DNA from: UBA1550 sp049294435 | Lineage (GTDB): Bacteria > Patescibacteriota > Minisyncoccia > Phycocordibacterales > UBA1550 | Assembly: GCA_049294435.1 (NCBI GenBank) | Contig: JBAQCU010000043.1 | Coordinates: forward strand, 1-18,080 | DNA length: 18,080 bases | Direction: 5' to 3' | Part shown: in pieces, positions 5,659-12,576 of the stretch | Position numbering within the stretch: position 1 is the first letter of the stretch | Layout: each line of letters starts with the position of its first letter | Notes under the pieces: generated by a model | What the model was told of the DNA's origin: nothing | The model's database searches: none | The model's input: the letters and a program-made list of their open reading frames with translations, nothing else | Made by a program: the position numbers and the translations under genes

Positions 5659-6741
5659 TCAACTCTGAAGCATCCGCTCAAGTCCTTTCGGATTGAAGGA
5701 GTACAAAAGAGCAGTTTCAGGACTAACCTCACCTTTGAGCACGAGTTCCGAAAGACTGCGATTCATATCAATCATACCGTCCTTCATTCCTGTTTCAATA
5801 ACGATATCTACCTCGTGAGTACGTCCTTCACGAATGAGGCTTGAGACAGCTGTGTTATTTATCAAAAGCTCATATGCAGGTATAAGTCCGCCTGAAATGC
5901 GTGGAACTAGGCGTTGAGAAAAAATACCGACCAAAGAACCAGCAAGTTGTACGCGAATCTGTGATTGCTGGTCACCAGGGAACGAGTCTATGATACGGTC
6001 TATCGTCTGTGATGCATTGTTTGTATGAAGAGTGGAAAGAACGAGATGGCCAGTTTCAGCGGCAGTCACAGCAGTGGAAATTGTTTCGGGATCACGCATT
6101 TCGCCGATCATAATCACATCCACATCTTGGCGGAATACCGACTGAAGACCTGACCTAAAATCTTTGGTGTCTATACCAACCTCGCGCTGATCGACAATCG
6201 CTTTTTGTGAATTAAACAAATACTCTATTGGATCTTCAATAGTTACGATATGCTCCGCGCGCTCGCGGTTAATAATCTCCACCATTGACGCTAGGGTTGT
6301 GGACTTGCCCTGCCCCACCGGCCCCACTACAAGAAAGAATCCTTGTTTCTTTCTAGTGAACATTTCCAAAATCGGCGGGAGGTTGAGCTCGCTTATCGTT
6401 TTAACATGCGTTGGAATTGCGCGAAGAGCAATTCCAACAGCATTCTTCTGGAAAAATGCGCTTCCGCGGAAACGACCTTTGTTGTGAAAATCATAGGAAA
6501 AATCAATCTCTCTGTTCGCAAGAAAGCGTTCCTTAAAATCGGGCGCAATAATTTGAGTTAGCATTCCCATCGTGTCTTCTGATGTAAGTACCGAAAGATT
6601 CATAAGTGGGACCAAACCCCCAGAAACGCGAAAGGTTGGGTAATGACCCGCTGAAAGGTGGATATCAGACGCTCCATCGGATATAGCGCGCGCAATTAGT
6701 ACCTCAATCTCTTCTTTGTAATTCTTATTTGTCATATGCAT
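5659..6741 (-). CDS. pilT: Type IV pilus retraction ATPase
   Basis: A hexameric secretion ATPase of 360 aa, within the usual PilT range. After the N-terminal PAS-like domain (SDGASDIHLSAG at about 21-32) the core carries the Walker A GPVGQGKST at 140-148 and the Asp box TIEDPIEY at 167-174. Walker B is VIMIGEMRDPE at 209-219 and the His box is GHLVLSTLHTN at 231-241. The C-terminal SSLIREGRTHE segment corresponds to the conserved AIRxLIREGK motif needed for retraction in PilT, which separates it from PilB. The Walker A is unusual, with V and Q replacing the common T and S of GPTGSGKST. The start at 6741 follows the response-regulator stop by one base (TAA-A-ATG). MTNKNY at 6735 is an alternative. 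It would disassemble pili to power twitching and DNA uptake. Confidence 0.93.
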   Translation of the reverse strand: MHMTNKNYKEEIEVLIARAISDGASDIHLSAGHYPTFRVSGGLVPLMNLSVLTSEDTMGMLTQIIAPDFKERFLANREIDFSYDFHNKGRFRGSAFFQKNAVGIALRAIPTHVKTISELNLPPILEMFTRKKQGFFLVVGPVGQGKSTTLASMVEIINRERAEHIVTIEDPIEYLFNSQKAIVDQREVGIDTKDFRSGLQSVFRQDVDVIMIGEMRDPETISTAVTAAETGHLVLSTLHTNNASQTIDRIIDSFPGDQQSQIRVQLAGSLVGIFSQRLVPRISGGLIPAYELLINNTAVSSLIREGRTHEVDIVIETGMKDGMIDMNRSLSELVLKGEVSPETALLYSFNPKGLERMLQS

Positions 6742-6742
6742 T

Positions 6743-7156
6743 TTAATCTACTTCAGCAAACGATTCTTCTCCACCCAAAACAAGCATAACTTTCTTCACA
6801 ACTTCAGACGGAGTTGCCGAGGATTTTATCACATATCCATTTGCGCCAAGGTTGCGACCTTTTTTCACATCGCTTAATTGCCCTAAATTTGAAAGTACGA
6901 TAACTTTTGCGGATGGCGCAAGTTTTTCATTTTTTATAATGCTTAGCAACTCAAAGCCGTCCATTGTTGGCATAACCACATCAAGAAGCATCACGTCGGG
7001 TACAATACCTCCTTTTAGCTTACTGAGCGCGTCAACACTCCCAAAAGCTTGTGTAACATCAAATCCATTCTCCTTGAACCTAAAAGTGTACATATCAAGA
7101 AGGAACTTATCGTCATCTACAATTAATATCTTTTTTGTAATTTGGTTTGATCCCAT
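6743..7156 (-). CDS. CheY-like single-domain response regulator
   Basis: A protein of 137 aa consisting of one receiver domain. The acidic pocket is D14-D16 (LIVDDDKF), the phosphoacceptor is D59 in MLLDVVMPTMDGFE, the switch Ser is S89 (VIVLSN) and the conserved Lys is K111 (YVIKSS). There is no output domain. It lies between pilB and pilT and is coupled to pilT by a one-base junction. By analogy with PilG/PilH- or CheY-type regulators it would control pilus motor activity by protein contact. No histidine kinase is encoded in the window. A promoter-like sequence precedes it after repeat E, so the regulator and pilT may be expressed separately from pilM-pilB. Confidence 0.93.
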   Translation of the reverse strand: MGSNQITKKILIVDDDKFLLDMYTFRFKENGFDVTQAFGSVDALSKLKGGIVPDVMLLDVVMPTMDGFELLSIIKNEKLAPSAKVIVLSNLGQLSDVKKGRNLGANGYVIKSSATPSEVVKKVMLVLGGEESFAEVD

Positions 7157-7165
7157 AGTTTAATT

Positions 7166-7193
7166 AGTATACCACCGAGAAGTCTTTAAGCAA
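7166..7193 (-). promoter_or_regulatory. Possible promoter of the response regulator-pilT unit
   Basis: Minus strand TTGCTT (7193-7188), a 16-bp spacer, then TATACT (7171-7166), ten bases before the ATG at 7156. Transcription would start almost at the start codon, giving a nearly leaderless mRNA. The -35 box overlaps the hairpin at 7177-7202, so it may instead be chance AT-rich sequence. Confidence 0.3.
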
Positions 7194-7202
7194 AGACTTC
7201 TC
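7177..7202 (-). repeat. Hairpin next to repeat copy E
   Basis: A perfect 11-bp stem (7177-7187 with 7192-7202) with a 4-nt loop AAGC. It abuts the end of repeat copy E, just as a second hairpin abuts the end of copy D. No strong U run follows on the minus strand, so a terminator role for pilB is uncertain. Confidence 0.55.
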
Positions 7203-7326
7203 AACATTTGACAACTGACACCGCTTTCACGGACTTTTGACAGAATGGTTTTGCGCGAAGCGCAAAACCATTCTGTCGCTCACCTCAATCAAATGTCAGT
7301 GGTCAATTGTTAATTGTCAATTGTTC
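7202..7326 (-). repeat. Palindromic repeat copy E (intergenic, pilB to regulator)
   Basis: A 125-bp member of the family with clear ends: minus-strand start GAACAATTGACAATTAAC and end GTTGTCAAATGTTG. The core hairpin has an 18-bp perfect stem (7239-7256 with 7260-7277) and the same GAA loop as copy D, but a different stem sequence. The copy begins six bases after the pilB stop and fills most of the spacer. Confidence 0.85.
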
Positions 7327-7331
7327 TCCGT

Positions 7332-9056
7332 TTACAGTGTATTTATCTCCTGAAATGGCACAATCTTATCCATACTCTTCAAAATTGCATCTTCTTTCAT
7401 TGTAAACATTCCTTTCCTGCGAGATGCTTCATAAAGCCTGACCTCTGTTGGCTCTGTCAAAATAATCTTTTCAATTTCTTTATCTACATGAAAAACTTCA
7501 AATACTGCGAGACGTCCGCGTGACCCAGATGGACAATCCTGTGTTGAAACTGCCTCATGAAGCGGTCTTCCAATATTAAGTTGGCTTTTAAATTCATCTG
7601 GAAAATCCTGAAATTGTTTTTCAATAATCATATTGATAGCTCCCTCGTTAGGCACTTCTTTTGCTCCGCCAGGACAAATCTTTTTTACAAGACGTTGAGC
7701 CACAGAAAGCACTAGTGTTGGCGCGATAAGATACGGGTCAATACCCATATCTACAAGACGCGGAATAGCTCCGATAGCCGTGTTTGTGTGAAGTGTGGAA
7801 AGCACCAAGTGTCCCGTGAGCGCCGCTTGGATGGCAAGTTGAGCCGTCTCCGCATCGCGAATTTCACCAACCATAATGATATCAGGGTCCTGACGAAGCG
7901 TAGTGCGAAGACCTGTCGCGAAAGTATAACCAATTTCCGGTCGCATCTGCGACTGACTAATTCCACCGATGTTATATTCAACAGGGTCCTCAAGTGACAC
8001 GATATTTTTTGTCTCCTTGTCAAGCTCGTTCAGCATAGAATAAAGCGTGGTTGATTTACCAGACCCAGTTGGACCAGTGATGAGGATAATTCCATACGGA
8101 CGCGCAAGAGCTTTTCGTACGAGAGCAAGGTGTTCTGGACGGAAACCGATATCATCAAGCTTTTGAACCCCTCTTTGTGTATCTAAAATACGCATTACCA
8201 CTTTTTCTCCATAGTACGCAGGAAAGGTTGAAACACGAAAGTCAATTTTGCGTCCATCTATACGCGCAGAAAAACGCCCATCTTGCGGTTTTCTTTTTTC
8301 GTCGAGTTTGAGAGAGGCGAGAATTTTAATACGGGCGACTACCGAATTGTGCACGCCAACAGGAAGAATGAGGCTTGTAAAAAGCTCACCGTCAACACGA
8401 AAACGTACGCGCACATTTTCGCCCGTGTGTTCGATGTGCACATCGGACGCACCGCCTTCTGTCGCATGACGGAGGATAACCGCAGTAATTTTTGCAACTG
8501 GTGCATCCTCTTTAACGTGCGTTTCCTTTTTTACCTCATCGCCTTCTGTTGCAGTCTTTTCTTTAAGCAGCTCCTTCTTGTCCACATCATTTATATCAAC
8601 CTCAAGTTCTGAAAGTGCTTTTGTCACTTCCCCTGTAAGTCCACGATAGCTCCCAAGAATAACCTTCAAATCATCATTTGATATTAGGAATATTTTGAAC
8701 GGCATTCCAATTTTTGTTGCTATAAACTGAAGCGCGTCGCGAGCTTCTATGTTTTCCGGATCGGTAATCCCAATCTCTAGAACCTCGTTTACAACCGCAA
8801 TTGGAGCAAAACGATAATACGAAGCTGAATCCTCTGGAATATATTTCAAAATTTCAAAATCTATACCTTTGCCTTTCAGGTCGCGTGTTGGCAGATTGTA
8901 ATAAAAACCTCGTCCTTTCAAAATATTTTCTTTTGTAACTCCTGCTTCTGTAAGAACATCCTCTATCTTTGCTCCGTCATTCAAACTCTTCAAAAGCTCG
9001 GGAATTTGATCCTTCTTTATAATCCCATGAAGAACGAATGTGTCCAGTATTGCCAT
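7332..9056 (-). CDS. pilB: Type IV pilus extension ATPase
   Basis: A GspE/PilB-family ATPase of 574 aa that drives pilus polymerisation from the cytoplasmic face. The N-terminal T2SSE-N type domain covers about 5-150 and a charged linker covers 150-185. The ATPase core carries GGASDVHIE at 201-209, Walker A GPTGSGKST at 328-336 and the Asp box SLEDPVEY at 354-361. Walker B is DIIMVGEIRD at 392-401 and the His box is GHLVLSTLHTN at 415-425. The C-terminal zinc tetracysteine common in PilB/GspE is reduced to single Cys at C461 (ICPGG) and C508 (DCPSG). The start ATG at 9056 lies seven bases after the upstream stop. An in-frame TTG at 9089 would overlap the preceding gene and is less likely. A GGGGGG tract 12 bases upstream is G-rich but belongs to the preceding gene's Gly codons. 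Confidence 0.95.
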   Translation of the reverse strand: MAILDTFVLHGIIKKDQIPELLKSLNDGAKIEDVLTEAGVTKENILKGRGFYYNLPTRDLKGKGIDFEILKYIPEDSASYYRFAPIAVVNEVLEIGITDPENIEARDALQFIATKIGMPFKIFLISNDDLKVILGSYRGLTGEVTKALSELEVDINDVDKKELLKEKTATEGDEVKKETHVKEDAPVAKITAVILRHATEGGASDVHIEHTGENVRVRFRVDGELFTSLILPVGVHNSVVARIKILASLKLDEKRKPQDGRFSARIDGRKIDFRVSTFPAYYGEKVVMRILDTQRGVQKLDDIGFRPEHLALVRKALARPYGIILITGPTGSGKSTTLYSMLNELDKETKNIVSLEDPVEYNIGGISQSQMRPEIGYTFATGLRTTLRQDPDIIMVGEIRDAETAQLAIQAALTGHLVLSTLHTNTAIGAIPRLVDMGIDPYLIAPTLVLSVAQRLVKKICPGGAKEVPNEGAINMIIEKQFQDFPDEFKSQLNIGRPLHEAVSTQDCPSGSRGRLAVFEVFHVDKEIEKIILTEPTEVRLYEASRRKGMFTMKEDAILKSMDKIVPFQEINTL

Positions 9057-9063
9057 TATAGTA

Positions 9064-9531
9064 TTAAATCCCCCCAGTAATACCGCCAATTAAGTTTGCC
9101 GAGGTTTCCGACTGCGTTTCAGTGACCAAGGCAGATTGCGCGCCAACCTGAGAAATTACGCCTTTGTCTGCTACTTCCTCCGTAGTCTTCATCTTTAATT
9201 TCCATATAGTAGGAACAAAAGGGTTTGTTCTGCCTATTGCCTCAGTTGGCACAGCAATTGAAAAATTCTGTAAATTTTTGAATGCAGGTAAATCAAAAAT
9301 AACTTTTGAACTTGCTACTGCCCTGGAAAGATCCTTGAGGTCCCTCACTGTGGCGTCAATTTCCACACCGATAGATGCTGTCTCCTCAGCGATTACCGCA
9401 ACAGACGCAATATTTTCTATGACGACAGTGTTTTTTTTCACAAAAACAAAGTAACCGACAACGATTACACCCGTGACAACAATCCCTGTAAAGATATTTA
9501 CTAAAAGTGTTTTTATTTGTTCCTGTTGCAT
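9064..9531 (-). CDS. Membrane-anchored PilP-like alignment-complex protein
   Basis: A protein of 155 aa. A short cytoplasmic tail is followed by one membrane segment at about 13-31 (IFTGIVVTGVIVVGYFVF). A mainly helical region covers 40-75, and AIGRTNPFVP at about 116-125 recalls the (G/R)RxPF motif of PilP/GspC-type proteins. It ends in a Gly-rich stretch. It lacks the lipobox of proteobacterial PilP. It sits where pilP would be, four bases after pilO and seven before pilB. The PilP-like call is based on position, the one-TM layout and the NPF motif, and it could instead be a CPR-specific fourth alignment protein. It is certainly part of the operon, since spacing on both sides is under ten bases. 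Confidence 0.7.
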   Translation of the reverse strand: MQQEQIKTLLVNIFTGIVVTGVIVVGYFVFVKKNTVVIENIASVAVIAEETASIGVEIDATVRDLKDLSRAVASSKVIFDLPAFKNLQNFSIAVPTEAIGRTNPFVPTIWKLKMKTTEEVADKGVISQVGAQSALVTETQSETSANLIGGITGGI

Positions 9532-9535
9532 ATGA

Positions 9536-10207
9536 TTATTTGAGCGAATATGTGACTACTGACATTGCATATTGATAAATTGGCAGAAGTGGCGTATCCG
9601 GTCTATTTGCAGAAATATCCTCTGGCGTGGAAGTAAACGAGAGTGATACCACATCAATCACACCAAGACTTTTTTCAAGGTCATCTAAAAAGAGCTGGAA
9701 TGTCTCAAATGTTGAGGTAAATGTAAAACTTGCTTTTGTTGCTACGTATTTCCCGCTAGAAAATGACTCGACATGAATATCCCGCGTGTCCGCACCCTGC
9801 GCTTTATCTATTTGCGCTCCCAAAGATACAGTGTTCACAAGCCCTTGTATTGAGCCAGCGGTCCCGATGCTTGATGACCCATTTGCTGGCTCTTCTACCT
9901 TTATATCCGACAAAATAATCCTGTTCTTTCTTCCAATATATTGGATGTTGTTTGCAAAACGAATCTTATCAATTTTTTCTGGAAGAAAAACCTCAAAACG
10001 CGACAAACCCGCAGGTTCGATACTGTTTAGATTCGTCTTTGTTTCACTAATTAATTTCTTTATCTCGCCAGAAGTGCTAAGAATTTTTGAGAGGATCAGA
10101 ATATCGCCGCGAACTTTCTTGTTTAGGTTGTATGCTGGCACAACATAAAAAAAGGTGAACCCGACGGAGAGGATGAGAACAAAGAATGAGATGATTGGTT
10201 TATTCAT
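9536..10207 (-). CDS. pilO: Type IV pilus alignment protein PilO
   Basis: A bitopic inner-membrane protein of 223 aa. One TM segment lies at about 5-24 (IISFFVLILSVGFTFFYVVP), followed by a coiled stretch (YNLNKKVRGDILILSKILS, about 26-45) and a ferredoxin-like globular C-terminal half. SRFEVFLPEKIDKIRFANNI (about 69-88) and the segment around SFTFTSTFETFQLFLDDLEKS match the PilO family pattern, where the P-E/D-K-x-I region precedes the first beta strand. It would pair with PilN to form the ring linking PilM to the periplasmic or outer part of the machine. The gene starts nine bases after pilN. No Shine-Dalgarno sequence is present. Confidence 0.85.
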   Translation of the reverse strand: MNKPIISFFVLILSVGFTFFYVVPAYNLNKKVRGDILILSKILSTSGEIKKLISETKTNLNSIEPAGLSRFEVFLPEKIDKIRFANNIQYIGRKNRIILSDIKVEEPANGSSSIGTAGSIQGLVNTVSLGAQIDKAQGADTRDIHVESFSSGKYVATKASFTFTSTFETFQLFLDDLEKSLGVIDVVSLSFTSTPEDISANRPDTPLLPIYQYAMSVVTYSLK

Positions 10208-10216
10208 ATTAGTATC

Positions 10217-11101
10217 TTACCAAAATTTAAACTTCGACCAGAGCCTTCTCAACACAGACTGCTCAACGGGAGTTTTCTTTGTTGTGGTTGTTGTTGCGAC
10301 CTCGTCTCGTGTAGCCACAGTCAAGTCGTCTGCCAAAGCACCCGATTCTGCTGACGATGCGGAAGGACTTGGCTCTAGAATAACAGGAGCGACGGCAACA
10401 CCCATAGGAATAGGAATTAAGTCTGTGTCTACAGCAGAAGCCTGGGTGCTTATATCTGGCGCTGAAATTTCAGCAAGTTCCTTCTTCTCTAGTGCGTCAG
10501 CGTTTAAACCGCTAACATTATTTGTGTACAACAAATAAACAGGGTTAAATGTCATTGTGAAGTTGAATGCTATCGTGCCAAACTTTGTAAGAGCAACATT
10601 CACTACAGAAAATTTTGAAAGCTCCTCGGTTTTGTTTCTAAAAACATCCGCCTGGAACGCGAGTGCCGCATACGTTGGCGCTTCACCGGAAAGTTCCAGC
10701 ACCGCGCCGTCGGAGCTATTCTTAAATGAGAACTTATCATACATAATGCTTTCAGTGGTGTTATCTGACAGAAAAACAAACACCGGAGAAACAACTGTAT
10801 GCTTTTTTAGGAGTTCGTGAGCAAGATCGGCGCGCGCGCGAAACACTCTCGCCTCGCCAACCTCCGGCGCATCTTTAAACCCTTGTTGGGTTTTATTTAT
10901 ATCAGTTGTTTTTTCTACTACAGTTTTGTTCAGAATATTGTTGTAATAATACAACCCGGCATATGAACCAACTGCTAAAACAAAAACGAACCCGGCTAAA
11001 AGTCCGATTGCGCTCTGTGGACGACGGCGCTCCAAAAAAGACTCCTCGCGTACGAGCGATCCTTTTGGTATAAATGAAACTTTTGGGTTAGAACTGTCCA
11101 T
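10217..11101 (-). CDS. pilN: PilN-like alignment protein with a long C-terminal tail
   Basis: A protein of 294 aa, longer than the approximately 180-220 aa usual for PilN. The cytoplasmic N-terminus includes PKVSFIPKGSL (6-16), a divergent form of the INLLP segment that binds PilM. One TM segment lies at about 31-53 and is followed by a helical and beta-rich periplasmic domain to about residue 200. The remainder is a low-complexity tail of Ala, Ser, Pro and Thr (SPSASSAESGALADD, then TTTTTKK) ending in a basic-aromatic segment LRRLWSKFKFW. That tail is not part of the standard family. It could be an unstructured linker to a cell-envelope anchor. Position between pilM and pilO supports the assignment better than sequence does. 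Confidence 0.8.
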   Translation of the reverse strand: MDSSNPKVSFIPKGSLVREESFLERRRPQSAIGLLAGFVFVLAVGSYAGLYYYNNILNKTVVEKTTDINKTQQGFKDAPEVGEARVFRARADLAHELLKKHTVVSPVFVFLSDNTTESIMYDKFSFKNSSDGAVLELSGEAPTYAALAFQADVFRNKTEELSKFSVVNVALTKFGTIAFNFTMTFNPVYLLYTNNVSGLNADALEKKELAEISAPDISTQASAVDTDLIPIPMGVAVAPVILEPSPSASSAESGALADDLTVATRDEVATTTTTKKTPVEQSVLRRLWSKFKFW

Positions 11102-11132
11102 GTTATTTCATTAAATTATACATTATATGGGT

Positions 11133-12263
11133 CTACTCTTCTAGTCCTTTTAGCGCTACACCAACCGCAACGGCAAAGTTTGGACTTATTTCTTTTATTG
11201 TTGCTGCCAAAAATGCCGGTGAGTCAACGCGACTAAACGGATCTCCAACAGAAATTGGAATGTTTTTAAAATTTTGAGCAACAATTTTTTCAATTCCTTT
11301 TAAACGCGCGCCACCTCCAACTAAAATTATTTTCTCAAGATTAGTGTTGTGTTTGTGTTCATAATTCTCCGCGAAGCGCGCGGATTCGTTCATAATATTA
11401 GCGAGAAGAAGCTCTGCCACAGCCGCCACATCACGACCCTCCGTATCGCCTGTCATTCCCACGCGACATTTTATTTCTTCTGCTTTGTCAAACGGAATTC
11501 CTTGTGAACGCGCGAGCCCAAGTGTGACATCCTGTCCGCCAATAGAAATAACATGAGACCCGCGCACTATACCCTCATCAACAAGAGCAAGTTTTGTACT
11601 TCCAGCACCAATATCTATAACCATAATTGGTGACAAGTCAATTCCAACAACAGCACGGAGTGTGCTGAATATCTCAATCTCAAAATGCGACGTGCTACCG
11701 GGAATTTGAGCATCACGTTTTATTGATTCATATTTCTTAATTATTTCATTGTGGATTGCCGCTATTATAACTTCTATTTTGCCACCTATTTTCACAACAC
11801 CCTCAGAAGCTGCACCAGACGTCTTTCCTCCCGATTTACGCTTTGGCAAAACCCACCAATCAAGAAACACCTCTGTAATAGGCACGGGGATATACCGCCT
11901 TGCTTCTATTGGGATCATTGAGTCCAGTTCTTTCTTCCCAATATCAGGCAACTCCACGAGGGATAGGAGACTCGCGCTAAACGGAATCGCAATAAGCGTG
12001 TGGTGCGCAATAATCCCGGCTTCCTTCAAAAGATCGCGAAGCGCTATAGCTATTTTTTCAGGAGGCATGTTTGTCGATTGCCCTGGAGCGAAGCCAGCGC
12101 GGGGACCAAGGGTAATCTCTCCGTAGTTTCGCAAGACAATCCTTTCTTCTACCTTTTCTATAAGCACAACCTTGATAGCAGACGACCCGATATCAATGCC
12201 TAAAATTGGCCCATTGTGCTTTCTTGAAAAAGCTTTTTTTATTGATTCTAAAAATGAAGCCAT
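11133..12263 (-). CDS. pilM: Actin-like type IV pilus assembly ATPase PilM
   Basis: A cytoplasmic protein of 376 aa of the PilM/FtsA-like actin superfamily. The phosphate-1 loop is PILGIDIGSSAIKVV (19-33), the phosphate-2 loop is IMVIDIGAGSTKLALVDEG and the adenosine loop is IILVGGGARLKGI. It would bind the PilN N-terminus and couple PilB/PilT to the inner-membrane ring. It is the first gene of the pilus operon. An upstream in-frame ATG at 12308 exists, but a promoter-like pair of boxes lies across it. MASFLESIKKAF at 12263 is therefore the better start and gives the usual N-terminus. The gene is followed by pilN after a 31-bp spacer. Confidence 0.93.
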   Translation of the reverse strand: MASFLESIKKAFSRKHNGPILGIDIGSSAIKVVLIEKVEERIVLRNYGEITLGPRAGFAPGQSTNMPPEKIAIALRDLLKEAGIIAHHTLIAIPFSASLLSLVELPDIGKKELDSMIPIEARRYIPVPITEVFLDWWVLPKRKSGGKTSGAASEGVVKIGGKIEVIIAAIHNEIIKKYESIKRDAQIPGSTSHFEIEIFSTLRAVVGIDLSPIMVIDIGAGSTKLALVDEGIVRGSHVISIGGQDVTLGLARSQGIPFDKAEEIKCRVGMTGDTEGRDVAAVAELLLANIMNESARFAENYEHKHNTNLEKIILVGGGARLKGIEKIVAQNFKNIPISVGDPFSRVDSPAFLAATIKEISPNFAVAVGVALKGLEE

Positions 12264-12293
12264 AAATGGAATATGCGATATACTTATACTTGT

Positions 12294-12322
12294 AGTATAC
12301 TCCCGCATATGCTTTTTGTATA
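12294..12322 (-). promoter_or_regulatory. Promoter of the pilM operon
   Basis: Minus strand TATACA (12322-12317), a 17-bp spacer, then TATACT (12299-12294), about 30 bp before the pilM ATG at 12263. A second AT-rich -10-like TATAAG follows nine bases later. It is the only promoter-like sequence seen upstream of the pilM-pilB block, and its position supports the downstream start for pilM. Confidence 0.5.
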
Positions 12323-12373
12323 CCGTTTTGTAGCGTTCTGACGAATATAGAAAAGTGTTTGCGAAGTGGTATT

Positions 12374-12529
12374 ATACCATCCCCAATTAACCTCTTCGCA
12401 TCCCGCCCAAAATATCGGCTGCAACTTTGAGAAAAATTTTCAATGAATCTCGATTCACTTCAAATTTCTCTCTTCGTTTCGCTCGATATTTTGGGCGGGA
12501 TACACGAAGGACTTAATTGGGGATGGTAT
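12374..12529. repeat. Composite 156-bp inverted repeat between pilM and comF
   Basis: Two perfect 17-bp outer arms (12374-12390 with 12513-12529, ATACCATCCCCAATTAA) and two perfect 17-bp inner arms (12401-12417 with 12484-12500, TCCCGCCCAAAATATCG). They are separated by unlike linkers of 10 and 12 bp. The 66-bp centre can itself pair imperfectly (GAGAAA...GAATC with GATTC...TTTCTC). It lies in the divergent spacer between the pilM and comF starts, has no open reading frame and may be a miniature mobile element or a regulatory structure. A possible TATTA direct repeat at the ends is ambiguous. Confidence 0.8.
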
Positions 12530-12576
12530 TACAGAAAATAATATTCTACGCGCCCGCAAACACATAAATTATCCAC

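Noticed and set aside
723..7326. CRISPR array
   Set aside because: The repeat copies are few, widely spaced, in and between pilus genes, unequal in length and without regular spacers or cas genes.
9057..9089. TTG start for pilB at 9089
   Set aside because: It would overlap the end of the PilP-like gene through its Gly codons, and ATG at 9056 gives the normal N-terminus.
12264..12308. Upstream start for pilM at 12308
   Set aside because: The extension overlaps promoter-like boxes and adds residues not expected for PilM. The start at 12263 gives the usual N-terminus.
12371..12535. Transposon insertion with a clear TATTA target duplication
   Set aside because: TATTA occurs at both edges, but the left copy overlaps the inverted arm, so the boundaries cannot be set from this sequence alone.
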